A DNA stretch of 64,000 bases from Natronomonas halophila (GCF_013391085.1 NZ_CP058334.1:806001-870000), one strand, 5' to 3'; counted from the stretch's first letter, positions 1-7,351 are shown. The notes: a model not told the origin generated them from the letters alone. Numbers and translations: made by a program.

Positions 1-212
1 ACGGCCCGAAAACGGTCGGGGCCGTCGGCGGTTATCGTCGCCGCCGTTCCGCTGCCGACGACCGTCGCCTCGTCGGGCGCCGCCCAGAAGGTCCGGGGGG
101 CGTCCGCCGCCGCAAGCGCCGCCTTCGGCTCTGGCGCCGCGGGCAGTCGCATCGACCGGCTGACGAGCCCCGCCGAGGACGGGGCGGCCTCCTCGCTCCG
201 CAACGGTTCCAT
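1..212 (-). CDS. menF: Isochorismate synthase, N-terminal part (runs off window)
   Basis: Reading from the ATG at 212 towards position 1 gives 70 codons with no stop, so only the amino end is present. The stretch FWAAPDEATVVGSGTAA followed by TADGPDRF matches the N-terminal part of haloarchaeal isochorismate synthases, which convert chorismate to isochorismate as the first step of menaquinone synthesis. Menaquinone is the respiratory quinone of haloarchaea. An in-frame GTG lies two codons upstream (218). The chorismate-binding domain is outside the window, so the assignment rests on the N-terminal signature alone. Confidence 0.7.
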   Translation of the reverse strand, partial: MEPLRSEEAAPSSAGLVSRSMRLPAAPEPKAALAAADAPRTFWAAPDEATVVGSGTAATITADGPDRFRA

Positions 213-279
213 TACCACCGTCTTGGGACCCCACCGTTTTAGGTTACCCGTTCAGGGACGGCGCCATAGAAGAGCCGAC

Positions 280-558
280 TTACAGTTTCGATTCCGCGTC
301 GTCCGCGAGTTCCTGCATCCGCTTGCCGATACGGCCGGCATCCGAGAACTCGTCTTCGCTCATCACGTTCGCCAGGGCGTTTCCGAGGACGAACACCGCG
401 TGTTTGTGTTCACTTTTGGACTTGTGAACGTCGTCCGGCGTCACGTCCAGACCTTCGTAGGCGTCGAAAATCGAGCTATCGACGCTGTCCATGTCCTGAA
501 AGTGTTCCATAATCGACACCATCTTGGCGTGCAGCTCCAGAAGCTCGTCTTTGTGCAT
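280..558 (-). CDS. UPF0058 family protein
   Basis: This is a 92-residue protein beginning MHKDELLELHAKM and ending in GKRMQELADDAESKL. It matches the small haloarchaeal UPF0058 family, including the central HKSKSEHKHAVFVLGNALA block rich in His and Lys. The function is unknown; the family is soluble and helical. The ATG at 558 is preferred over an upstream in-frame ATG at 609 because the conserved family begins there. A TATA-like GTTAAACG at 581-588 lies about 26 nt upstream, fitting leaderless transcription. Confidence 0.85.
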   Translation of the reverse strand: MHKDELLELHAKMVSIMEHFQDMDSVDSSIFDAYEGLDVTPDDVHKSKSEHKHAVFVLGNALANVMSEDEFSDAGRIGKRMQELADDAESKL

Positions 559-580
559 ATTCGTGGGTACTGGAAGACGG

Positions 581-588
581 CGTTTAAC
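581..588 (-). promoter_or_regulatory. TATA box of the UPF0058 gene
   Basis: GTTAAACG on the minus strand is centred about 26 nt before the ATG at 558. That is the spacing expected if transcription starts at or next to the start codon. Assigned by spacing and composition only. Confidence 0.45.
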
Positions 589-686
589 GCTTGCGCGGCA
601 ACGCGGCACACACCAGCACGCGGATACCGAACTGTACGTACGAGTACAGCGCAGCCGCTAGACGGGCGACAAGCCGGAAAAACGGG

Positions 687-899
687 TTAGAAGACGTACT
701 CGTCGTCGTGGCCCATCATACCGTCTTCTTCGAGACCGGGGTCTTCGTCCTCCATCGGACCGCTCGTCTTGTAGGCTCGAAGACCGGTCGAGAGTAACTC
801 TTCGATTGCTTCCTCCCGGTTTACGAATTCGCCCTTCTCTACGAGCTGGGCGATCTGCATCTCCAGATGCTCCGGGATAGTCAGGTGTACCTTCGGCAT
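687..899 (-). CDS. Ribbon-helix-helix (CopG-like) small protein
   Basis: A 70-residue protein. Residues 1-42 (MPKVHLTIPEHLEMQIAQL, then EFVNREEAIEELL) have the beta-helix-helix pattern of ribbon-helix-helix DNA-binding proteins. The acidic tail carries a GMMGHDDEY segment. It resembles a conserved haloarchaeal family annotated as CopG-like (I think DUF7120). It probably binds DNA as a dimer; its targets are unknown. No toxin gene is adjacent, so an antitoxin role is not supported. A TATA-like element at 928-935 sits about 29 nt before the ATG. Confidence 0.75.
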   Translation of the reverse strand: MPKVHLTIPEHLEMQIAQLVEKGEFVNREEAIEELLSTGLRAYKTSGPMEDEDPGLEEDGMMGHDDEYVF

Positions 900-927
900 C
901 GGAACGTTGGAAGCTTCGGGGATGGGG

Positions 928-935
928 TATTTAAC
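928..935 (-). promoter_or_regulatory. TATA box of the RHH gene
   Basis: On the minus strand the sequence reads GTTAAATA and lies about 29 nt upstream of the ATG at 899. This fits a leaderless haloarchaeal promoter. Confidence 0.45.
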
Positions 936-994
936 GTTGACGGGCTTTTTTTGCCGCGAGCAAATTCAACCCTCGGTGACCGAAAGTATCTTTT

Positions 995-1007
995 GTGAAC
1001 CGTTCAC
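995..1007. promoter_or_regulatory. Inverted repeat GTGAAC-C-GTTCAC, candidate operator
   Basis: Two perfect 6-bp arms are separated by one base. The repeat lies just downstream of an AT-rich AAGTATCTTT (984-993) and upstream of the molybdopterin-protein start at 1077. A dimeric repressor bound here would block initiation from that element. No regulator is identified. Confidence 0.35.
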
Positions 1008-1076
1008 TCCCGTTGCCCGCGAGAGGTGCCAACCCCGAACGACAGGCCTACCTGTTTTCGACTCGAATCGCCGGCC

Positions 1077-1664
1077 ATGAAGGACGTTACGGACCTCCAC
1101 CGGGAGTTCGACGGCAAACGCCTCCCGCCCGGCCAGCGGGAAACCAGTCGCTTTCCCGTCCTCTCGAAGGGCGAGACGCCATCGGTGCCGACCGACTGGA
1201 CCTTCGACGTCTGGGGAGCCGTCGACGACGAACTCGCCCTCTCCTTCGCGGAGTTCAAAGACCTCCCCAGCGAAACACAGACGCAGGATTTCCACTGTGT
1301 AACCGGCTGGTCCCGCTTCGATTGTGAGTTCCGCGGCGTCACCTTCCCCACGCTCGCCGAGCACGCCGGGGTCACCGACGACGCCGTCCACGTCATGTTC
1401 CACGCCCACGACAGCTACACTACGAACCTCCCACTCGAAGACTGCATGCGCGAGGAGGTCCTCTTCACCTGGGAACTCGACGGCGAACCACTCCCCGCCG
1501 AACACGGCGGCCCCATGCGCGTCGTCACGCCACACAAATACGCCTACAAGGGCGCCAAGTGGGTCTCCGGCGTCGAGTTCCTCACCGAACCCGAACGCGG
1601 CTACTGGGAGAAGCGCGGGTATTCGAATACGGCGAATCCGTGGGAAGAACAGAGATACGCATAG
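1077..1664 (+). CDS. Sulfite-oxidase/YedY (MsrP)-like molybdopterin protein
   Basis: This 195-residue protein has the oxidoreductase molybdopterin-binding fold. The motif DFHCVTGWS has its cysteine at residue 74, the expected thiolate ligand of molybdenum in the sulfite oxidase family. The C-terminal RVVTPHKYAYKGAKW block is typical of YedY/MsrP-type subunits. No signal peptide or transmembrane partner is seen, so it is probably cytoplasmic, and no dimerisation domain follows. The substrate is unknown; reduction of sulfoxides or similar oxidised groups is the family analogy. The ATG at 1077 starts where family homology begins; an earlier in-frame ATG exists at 1026. Confidence 0.85.
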   Translation: MKDVTDLHREFDGKRLPPGQRETSRFPVLSKGETPSVPTDWTFDVWGAVDDELALSFAEFKDLPSETQTQDFHCVTGWSRFDCEFRGVTFPTLAEHAGVTDDAVHVMFHAHDSYTTNLPLEDCMREEVLFTWELDGEPLPAEHGGPMRVVTPHKYAYKGAKWVSGVEFLTEPERGYWEKRGYSNTANPWEEQRYA

Positions 1665-1665
1665 C

Positions 1666-1884
1666 CACTTTTTGCACGCTCCGGCGGCCTGGCGCGCTAC
1701 GGCGCCAGACCCGCCTCCGCAGTCATCAGATTCCCGCGGGAATCTGATGGGCAATCAGACCGCTTCGCGGTCTGATGACGGCAAAAACATGGGGAAAATA
1801 TGCGCGACTCGCTTCGCTCGTCTTCCAACGCTCTCGTTCGCTGCGCTCACGAGACCTTCGGACGCCCCCTCGGAGGATGCTATC
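1666..1884 (+). repeat. Dispersed hairpin-rich intergenic repeat, copy A
   Basis: The element begins with CACTTTTTGCAC (1666-1677). Three inverted repeats follow: 1689-1708, a perfect 26-bp palindrome at 1724-1749, and 1754-1776 (10-bp arms, TTC loop). Then comes an AT-containing block at 1780-1806 (key words GGCAAAAAC, GGGGAAAATATGCGCG) and a 79-bp block at 1806-1884. The first block, the 1780-1806 block and the 79-bp block recur nearly unchanged at 62743-63066 in the same order and strand, while the hairpins there have unrelated sequence. It lies between the molybdopterin gene and the ribokinase gene. The T5 run may also act as a terminator for the former. Confidence 0.85.
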
Positions 1885-1893
1885 CCTATTGAT

Positions 1894-1901
1894 TTTATAA
1901 T
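1894..1901 (+). promoter_or_regulatory. TATA box of the ribokinase gene
   Basis: TTTATAAT within GATTTTATAATC lies just after repeat copy A. It would place the transcription start near 1925, leaving a leader of about 30 nt before the ATG at 1957. Confidence 0.5.
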
Positions 1902-1956
1902 CAAGCTACGCCCGTCCGCCCCCACGCTTTTCGTCGCGCCGGACGCTGGTTCGCAC

Positions 1957-2880
1957 ATGTCGAACGACGAGTCGGCCTCTATTGCCGTCGTCGGGTCCTA
2001 CAACCACGACATGTCCGTGACGGTACCGGGGATTCCGGTTCCCGGCGAGACGGTTATGGGCAAGGATTTCGAGCAGAACGCCGGCGGGAAAGGCTCGAAT
2101 CAGGCCATCGCGGCCGCACGAAGCGGTGGCGAAGTAGCGTTTATCGGAGCCGTCGGTGACGACCGATTCGGCGAATTCGCACGGGAGTTGTGGGACGAGG
2201 AAGGTATCGATTGCTCGGATGTCGTCACTGCTGATTCGTCAACGGGTGTCGCACTCATCCACGTCGAAGAGGGCGGCGAGAACGCAATCGCCGTCGCACA
2301 GGGGGCGAACCACGAACTCAATGGGGCTGACGTCCGCGAGGCGGCGGCGACCATCGGGGGTGCTGACGTTCTGCTCACACAACTGGAGACCACCATCGAC
2401 TCCGTTCGAGCGGCCGCTACGGTCGCCGACGAAGCGGAGACGGAGGTCATCCTCGACCCCGCACCCGCCCAGGAACTCCCCGACGAACTCATGGCCGCCG
2501 TCGACGTGGCGACGCCGAACGAAAGCGAGGTGCGCATGCTGGCCGGCCACGACCCCGACGCTGCCATCGACGAGGAACGGGCTGCCCGCGACGTGCTGGA
2601 CCGGGGTCCCGACGCCGTCGTCGTGACGCTCGGTGCCGACGGCGCGCTCGTGGTGACCGACGGGGAGTCGACGACAGTATCGCCCATCGAGGCCGAAGTG
2701 GCGGATACGACTGGCGCCGGCGACGCGTTCAACGGCGCGTTCGCGGTCGCTCGCGGTGAGGGACGCGGCATCGTCGAGGCAGCCGAGAGAGGGGTCGCTG
2801 CGGGCGCGGCCGCTTGCACCGAACGCGGTGCCGTCCCGTCGCTCCCCTCGCGTTCGGCCATCGACTCGTATCTCGACTGA
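1957..2880 (+). CDS. rbsK: Ribokinase (PfkB family)
   Basis: A 307-residue PfkB-family sugar kinase. The sugar-binding motif GGKGSNQA is at residues 43-50 and the signature DTTGAGDAFNG is near the end, with the catalytic aspartate at residue 256. The family phosphorylates ribose or a related nucleoside-derived sugar using ATP in the cytoplasm. Length is normal. The ATG at 1957 is chosen because the fold's first strand (SIAVVGSYNHD) follows it; upstream reading frame belongs to the repeat region. No ribose transporter is adjacent, so salvage from nucleosides is as likely as uptake. Confidence 0.85.
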   Translation: MSNDESASIAVVGSYNHDMSVTVPGIPVPGETVMGKDFEQNAGGKGSNQAIAAARSGGEVAFIGAVGDDRFGEFARELWDEEGIDCSDVVTADSSTGVALIHVEEGGENAIAVAQGANHELNGADVREAAATIGGADVLLTQLETTIDSVRAAATVADEAETEVILDPAPAQELPDELMAAVDVATPNESEVRMLAGHDPDAAIDEERAARDVLDRGPDAVVVTLGADGALVVTDGESTTVSPIEAEVADTTGAGDAFNGAFAVARGEGRGIVEAAERGVAAGAAACTERGAVPSLPSRSAIDSYLD

Positions 2881-2884
2881 AAAA
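2880..2884 (-). terminator. T5 tract after maoC-like gene
   Basis: The minus strand reads TTTTT about 12 nt past the MaoC-family stop codon at 2896. Oligo-T runs are the usual archaeal termination signal. It overlaps the ribokinase stop on the other strand. Confidence 0.35.
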
Positions 2885-2895
2885 GGAAGAACAGC

Positions 2896-3360
2896 CTACT
2901 TCAGCAGCGAAATCATCTCACAGGAGATGACCGTCTGGTCGCGCTGATTGACGATTTCGACCTCGTTCTTGACGGTGCCGTTGCCGGGGCCCTCGTCTTT
3001 CTCGCGGGTTTCGACGACTTCCGTCTCGACGTGGATGGTGTCGCCGATGAGGACCGGTTGGCGGAACCGGAGGTTGTCCATGCCGTAGAAGGCCACGACG
3101 GCCTCCCGTTCCTCCGGTGTGCGGTTCTGCCACAGCAGGCCGGTCGCGGCGGAGAGGACGAGCATGCCGTGGGCGATGCGCTCGCCGAACGGCGAGTCGC
3201 TCATCCGCTCTTCGTCGGTGTGCAGGTGGTTGAAGTCCCCGGAGATGCCCGCGAAGTTCATCACGTCCGCTTCGGAGATGGTTCGGCCCTGCGTGCGGTC
3301 GGTGTCGCCTTCCTCGATTTCGTGGAAGACGCTGGGTTCGTCGGTGTTAGTGTCGCTCAT
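2896..3360 (-). CDS. MaoC-family (R)-specific enoyl-CoA hydratase
   Basis: A 154-residue hot-dog-fold protein. The hydratase-2 catalytic motif is visible as GDFNHLHTD (Asp42, His47), followed by RIAHGMLVLS. It likely hydrates trans-2-enoyl-CoA to (R)-3-hydroxyacyl-CoA, or reverses that reaction. It is the last gene of a three-gene minus-strand operon and its ATG overlaps the stop of the PaaI-like gene by four bases, so translation is coupled. Cytoplasmic. Confidence 0.85.
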   Translation of the reverse strand: MSDTNTDEPSVFHEIEEGDTDRTQGRTISEADVMNFAGISGDFNHLHTDEERMSDSPFGERIAHGMLVLSAATGLLWQNRTPEEREAVVAFYGMDNLRFRQPVLIGDTIHVETEVVETREKDEGPGNGTVKNEVEIVNQRDQTVISCEMISLLK

Positions 3361-3797
3361 TGGTCTCTGAAGAGTCGGTAGCTGGTGCCGCCGGTAGCGA
3401 CGACTTTCTCCTCGCCGTCGTGCAGCGTCGTGACCTCGCTTTCGGTAAAGCCCATCGAGCCGCCCGCGCGGACGACTTCGGCTTCGACCCGCAGGTCGTT
3501 GCGGGCGGGCCGGACGTAGCGGACGTTGAGGTCCGTCGTCGTCAGCATCGCGGACTCGGGGTTCTCGAACGTCGACCGGAGCGCAAAGCCCGAGGCGGTG
3601 TCGATGACCGTCGCAGTGACGCCGCCGTGGACCGTCCCCGAGGCGATGTTGGCGAACTTGTCGTCGAAGGGCAATTCGAAGACGACGTGGCCGGGTTCGA
3701 CCGTCTCGATGTCGAGGTTCAGCCACTGGAAGAGGCCGTGCTCCTGAAGTGCGGCCTCCAGCACGTCGTCGTGGTCGGCGGCACCCTCGCTACTCAT
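3357..3797 (-). CDS. PaaI-family acyl-CoA thioesterase
   Basis: This 146-residue hot-dog protein carries GTVHGGVTATVIDTASG, containing the HGG motif (57-59) and the acidic residue at 66 typical of PaaI-type thioesterases. It likely hydrolyses acyl- or hydroxyacyl-CoA thioesters, freeing CoA when intermediates stall. It lies between the HAD-ECH fusion (gap of 6 nt) and the MaoC gene (4-nt overlap), so it belongs to the same transcript. Confidence 0.85.
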   Translation of the reverse strand: MSSEGAADHDDVLEAALQEHGLFQWLNLDIETVEPGHVVFELPFDDKFANIASGTVHGGVTATVIDTASGFALRSTFENPESAMLTTTDLNVRYVRPARNDLRVEAEVVRAGGSMGFTESEVTTLHDGEEKVVATGGTSYRLFRDQ

Positions 3798-3803
3798 CGT
3801 GGC

Positions 3804-5759
3804 TCACTTCCCTTCGAATTCGGGGTCGCGGTCCTCCATGAACGCCGAGGCGCCTTCCATCATGTCGTCGGTCGACAGCAGGAGGCCGAAGGCCTGCGAT
3901 TCGAGTTCGAGGCCGGCGGAGATGTCCTGGTCGCGGCCCTCGTTCATCACCTTCTTGGCCTTCCGGAGGGCGATGGGCGCGCCGTTGACGAGGTCATCGA
4001 GGAACTCCTCGACGGTCTCGTCGAACTCGTCCTCGGAGACGGCGCGGTTGATAAGGCCCCAGTCCTCGGCGGTTTCAGCGTCGATGCGCTCGCCGCGGAA
4101 GACGAGTTCCTTCGCGCGGGCCTCGGTCAGCATGCGGATGGCGCGCTGGGTGCCGCCGCCGCCCGGCAGCAGGCCGAGATTGATCTCGGGGAAGCCGAAC
4201 GACGAATCCTCGGTGGCGATACGGAGGTCACACGCCAGCGCGAGTTCGTGGCCGCCGCCGAGACAGAAGCCGTCGATTTTGGCCAGCGTGGGTCGCGGGA
4301 AGTCGTTGACCGTCTGGAAGACGGGCGTGACCTCGACCTCGTGGGGGTCGATACCGGAGAAGCCGGTGATGTCCGCGCCGGCACAGAACGCGCGGTCGCC
4401 CGCGCCTTCGAAGGTGACTGCGCGAACCTCGTCGAGGTCGGCGTTCTCGAGGACGTGGACGATTTCGTCCATCATGTCGTCGTTCAGCGCGTTCATGCGG
4501 GCCTGCCGGTCGAGTTCGACTTCGAGCAGGCCGTCGTCGTTCAGGTCGACGTTGATGGTCGTGTAATCACGCTCGCTGTCCTCGCCGTACTCGTAGAAGC
4601 CCTCGCCGGCGTCCTCGCCGGTCTTGCCGTCCGCGACGAGGTCTTCGAGGTAGTCGGCGGGTTCGTAGCGCTCGGCACCCGTCTCCTCGTGGAGGGTTTC
4701 GAGTTTGTCGAGCACTTCGTCGAGGCCGATCTTGTCGGCGCGGCGGCAGGGGCCTTCGGGGAAGCCGGCACCGAGACGGAGACCGGTGTCGATGGCGTCG
4801 GGCGTCGCGACGTCGTTGCCGATGAGTTTTGCAGCCTCGTTGATGATGCGTGCCTCGACGCGGAGCCAATCGAAGTCATCGGAGACGTCCTCGGGGCCGT
4901 AATCGGCACCCTCGCCGTCCTCGTAGTCGTAGTAGCCCTTGCCGGTCTTCTGGCCGAGTTCCTCGGCTTCGACCTTCTCCTCGACGATGGGCGGCACGGG
5001 CTGTCCGGCTTCCTTGCGGACGTGATAGCCGATGTCGATGCCCGTCAGGTCGCCGAGTTCGAACGGTCCCATCGGGTAGCCGCGCTCGTGGACGAGCGTG
5101 GCGTCGGCCTCCCGAATCGTGGCCTCGCCGTTGCTGACCATCCAGCCGGCCTCGTCGCCGAACGGGCCGAGCACGGAGTTGACGACGAACCCGCGAACGT
5201 CCTTCCGGACGTAAATGGGCGTCTTGTCGATGGATTCGACGAAGTCGTAGGTTGTCTCGGCCGTCTCGTCGGAGGTTTCCTCGCCGTAGATGACCTCGAC
5301 GAGGTCCATCTTCACCGGCGGGTTGAAGAAGTGCATCCCGACGACCTGTTCCGGTCGGTCGGTCGCCTCCGCGATGTCCGTGATGGGAAGCGAGGAGGTG
5401 TTGGAGGCGAGGATGGCGTCCTCGGGAGTGTACTCGTCGAGGTCCGAGAAGATGTCGTGTTTGATGTCCATCTCCTCGGGCGCGGCCTCGATGACGAGGT
5501 CGACGTCCTCGACGGCCGCTTCGAGGTCCGTCGTCGTGTCGATGCGGTCGAGGACCTCGGCGGGCGCCTCGTCGATGCGGCCCTTCTCGGCGAGTTTTTC
5601 GAGGGACCACGAGATGTCCTCGTAGCCGTCCTCGACGAACTCCTCTTTGATGTCACGCATCGTGACGTCATAGCCCGCGAGCGCGACGACTTCCGTAATA
5701 CCGTGTCCCATGTTGCCCGCGCCGAGTACGGCGACGCGGTCGATGGCATCGAGAGTCAT
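3804..5759 (-). CDS. 3-hydroxyacyl-CoA dehydrogenase / enoyl-CoA hydratase fusion
   Basis: A 651-residue bifunctional beta-oxidation enzyme. Residues 1-385 form the NAD-dependent 3-hydroxyacyl-CoA dehydrogenase, with the Rossmann motif GAGNMG at 13-18, HFFNPP in the middle and two C-terminal helical units. Residues from about 390 form a crotonase domain with FCAGADI and PEINLGLLPGGGGTQR. The order (dehydrogenase first) is the reverse of bacterial FadB and is the arrangement known from archaeal crotonyl-CoA hydratase/3-hydroxybutyryl-CoA dehydrogenases. It leads the operon with the thioesterase and MaoC genes. A CCTTAAGG element about 30 nt upstream may be its TATA box. Confidence 0.9.
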   Translation of the reverse strand: MTLDAIDRVAVLGAGNMGHGITEVVALAGYDVTMRDIKEEFVEDGYEDISWSLEKLAEKGRIDEAPAEVLDRIDTTTDLEAAVEDVDLVIEAAPEEMDIKHDIFSDLDEYTPEDAILASNTSSLPITDIAEATDRPEQVVGMHFFNPPVKMDLVEVIYGEETSDETAETTYDFVESIDKTPIYVRKDVRGFVVNSVLGPFGDEAGWMVSNGEATIREADATLVHERGYPMGPFELGDLTGIDIGYHVRKEAGQPVPPIVEEKVEAEELGQKTGKGYYDYEDGEGADYGPEDVSDDFDWLRVEARIINEAAKLIGNDVATPDAIDTGLRLGAGFPEGPCRRADKIGLDEVLDKLETLHEETGAERYEPADYLEDLVADGKTGEDAGEGFYEYGEDSERDYTTINVDLNDDGLLEVELDRQARMNALNDDMMDEIVHVLENADLDEVRAVTFEGAGDRAFCAGADITGFSGIDPHEVEVTPVFQTVNDFPRPTLAKIDGFCLGGGHELALACDLRIATEDSSFGFPEINLGLLPGGGGTQRAIRMLTEARAKELVFRGERIDAETAEDWGLINRAVSEDEFDETVEEFLDDLVNGAPIALRKAKKVMNEGRDQDISAGLELESQAFGLLLSTDDMMEGASAFMEDRDPEFEGK

Positions 5760-5813
5760 ACGACTGCTTCTGTCGGCGGAAACCCCTTAAGGCTACCTCA
5801 TGTCGTTATCGTT

Positions 5814-5839
5814 GTTAGGCACACAGCCAGATGTGCTAA
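5814..5839. promoter_or_regulatory. Imperfect inverted repeat in the fad/lrp divergent promoter region
   Basis: TTAGGCACA and TGTGCTAA form inverted arms that differ by one inserted base, around an 8-nt spacer. The site is between the two divergent genes, nearer the beta-oxidation operon. An Lrp-type dimer site is plausible but unproven. Confidence 0.3.
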
Positions 5840-5894
5840 GGGTTGTAAACCAGACGTCACCGAAACGAATCCGTTGTCCGAGGTGTTGAGAGTG

Positions 5895-5932
5895 TTTTCC
5901 GGTTCGGAAGATATTTTTTCACGCACGGAAAA
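5895..5932. promoter_or_regulatory. TTCCG/CGGAA half-sites flanking the lrp-like gene promoter
   Basis: TTTTCCG at 5895-5901 and CGGAAAA at 5926-5932 form inverted 7-bp arms around the AT-rich ATATTTTTT. A further CGGAA at 5905-5909 makes TTCCG-GTT-CGGAA. The ATG of the regulator gene follows at 5942. The layout suggests autoregulation, as is common for Lrp proteins. Confidence 0.35.
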
Positions 5933-5941
5933 GAAACACCC

Positions 5942-6367
5942 ATGAGCGCGGAGACGGAGGATCGCATTCTCGAGGTCCTCGAAGACGATGCGCAGGCCTC
6001 CTACGCGGAGATTGCCGAGCGCGCCGACGTATCGAAACCGACCGTCCGGAAATACATCGACAAACTCGAATCCGAGGGCGTCATCGTCGGCTACTCGGCC
6101 GACATCGACCCCAAGAAGCTCTCGGGGAAATCCATCGCCCTCGTGGGCATCGACGTGGCCAGCGAACGCTACGTCGAGGCCACTCAGGAACTGAAGGCTC
6201 TCGATGCCGTCGAGTCGCTGTACACCTCCAGCGGCGACCACATGCTGATGGCCGAGGTCCGCGCGCCCGACGGCGACGCCGTCGGCGAGGTCATCGCCGA
6301 GGAAATCCTCGAAATCGAGGGCATCGAGGCCGCCCACCCCTCCTTCCTGCAGGAACGCCTGAAATAA
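5942..6367 (+). CDS. Lrp/AsnC-family transcriptional regulator
   Basis: A 141-residue protein. Residues 1-55 are an HTH (EDDAQASYAEIAERADVS, then KPTVRKYIDKLE) and residues 65-138 an alpha-beta ligand-binding RAM-like domain (ALVGIDV, YTSSGDHMLMAEVRA). Lrp proteins act as dimers or octamers that sense amino acids or other small metabolites. It is transcribed divergently from the beta-oxidation operon, so that operon is the natural candidate target along with its own promoter. Confidence 0.85.
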   Translation: MSAETEDRILEVLEDDAQASYAEIAERADVSKPTVRKYIDKLESEGVIVGYSADIDPKKLSGKSIALVGIDVASERYVEATQELKALDAVESLYTSSGDHMLMAEVRAPDGDAVGEVIAEEILEIEGIEAAHPSFLQERLK

Positions 6368-6438
6368 CCCGCCGTCCGTCTCCGCCCGCGGCTTTCCGTC
6401 GCCCGTGCTGTTTTGCCGGTCGCCGCCCAACAGTAGCT

Positions 6439-6918
6439 ATGGCCACCTACCAGCGCGAGACCTGGGTCGACGCCCCGCTCGAAGACGTCTGGGCGTTCCA
6501 CTCCACCATCGAGGGCCTCGAAAATCTCACCCCCGAATACATGCATCTCGACGTCCACGAGGTCGTCGGCCCGGACGGCCAGTCGGACCCCGAGATTCTG
6601 GCCGCCGGCACGCGCATCGAGATGTCCATCCGGCCGTTCGACGTGGGGCCACGACAGGTATGGACCTCGCTCATCACCGAGCGCGCCGAGTGGGAGGGCG
6701 CCGCCATGTTCCACGACGTGATGGAGGAAGGCCCGTTCCCGACGTGGGAACACACCCACCGCTTTTTCGCCGACGACGGCGGGACAGTCGTCTCCGACCG
6801 CGTCGAATACGAACTCCCGGGCGGTCCGCTCGGGAAGGCGGTCTCGCCGCTCGGCTGGGTCGGCTTCGAACCCATGTTCCGCGGCCGCCACCGGACGACG
6901 AAGCAACTGCTAGAGTAA
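6439..6918 (+). CDS. SRPBCC-fold (START-like) protein
   Basis: This 159-residue protein has the pattern of the polyketide cyclase/SRPBCC superfamily. It opens with WVDAPLEDVWAFHSTIEGLENLTPEYM, continues with strands around residues 40-110, and ends in a long helix. The fold binds hydrophobic ligands in a deep cavity; no catalytic residues can be assigned. It is probably soluble. It lies downstream of the Lrp gene with a 71-nt gap, so it could be co-transcribed or independent. Confidence 0.75.
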   Translation: MATYQRETWVDAPLEDVWAFHSTIEGLENLTPEYMHLDVHEVVGPDGQSDPEILAAGTRIEMSIRPFDVGPRQVWTSLITERAEWEGAAMFHDVMEEGPFPTWEHTHRFFADDGGTVVSDRVEYELPGGPLGKAVSPLGWVGFEPMFRGRHRTTKQLLE

Positions 6919-6962
6919 CGTCCGGAGATGCGGCGTCACGCGAGAAGTGAACCCACGAACCG

Positions 6963-7286
6963 CTACTCGACTGCTCGCCAGGTGGGAGCGGCCTCGAGTT
7001 CCCGCATGGCTGTCCGAACCTCGGAACGGATAGCGCCGTAAAACTGCTCGCGTCCGACCGGCGTGCGAATCCGGATGACGGCCGTCTCGCCGGTGACGCC
7101 GAAGACCGATAGCGACCAGTTGTCGTTCCGGCGTTCCCAGCGCCCGAGGGGCTCGGCCGTCTCGTCCTGAACGGTTCGCGACCCGAGTTCCCAACTCATC
7201 CGGGTCAGATGGGACAATTCGAATGGAACGAGGGATGGGAGAGAAGCGGCACCAGCGGTCCCGTTCGGACTGTCATGAACTGCCAT
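6963..7286 (-). CDS. Conserved hypothetical protein, 107 aa
   Basis: I do not recognise the family. The core RRNDNWSLSVFGVTGETAVIRIRTPVGREQ reads as a small beta-rich soluble domain followed by a helix (FYGAIRSEVRTAMREL). Two starts are possible: ATG at 7286 (107 aa) and ATG at 7199 (MSWELGSRT, 78 aa). The shorter form begins exactly where the predicted structured core starts. An even longer frame to 7373 would overlap the dolichol kinase gene and is less likely. The gene is convergent with the SRPBCC gene. Confidence 0.5.
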   Translation of the reverse strand: MAVHDSPNGTAGAASLPSLVPFELSHLTRMSWELGSRTVQDETAEPLGRWERRNDNWSLSVFGVTGETAVIRIRTPVGREQFYGAIRSEVRTAMRELEAAPTWRAVE

Positions 7287-7351
7287 ATCACGAGAAGTGG
7301 CGTCGCGCGGCAAAAACCCATCTATTTCCACGAGAGGAGTTGCCAATGCCC

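Noticed and set aside
687-899. Antitoxin role for the RHH protein
   Set aside because: No small toxin-like gene lies next to it; the neighbours are UPF0058 and a molybdopterin protein.
1806-1884. Reading the GACTCGCTTCGCTCGTC sequences of the repeat as a CRISPR-like array
   Set aside because: There are no regularly spaced identical repeats with unique spacers and no cas genes; the blocks occur once per copy.
3360-5945. An 861-codon open frame antisense to the HAD-ECH fusion and thioesterase genes
   Set aside because: It mirrors the minus-strand genes. The minus-strand proteins have intact family motifs, while this frame has no recognisable domain. High GC makes long antisense frames common.
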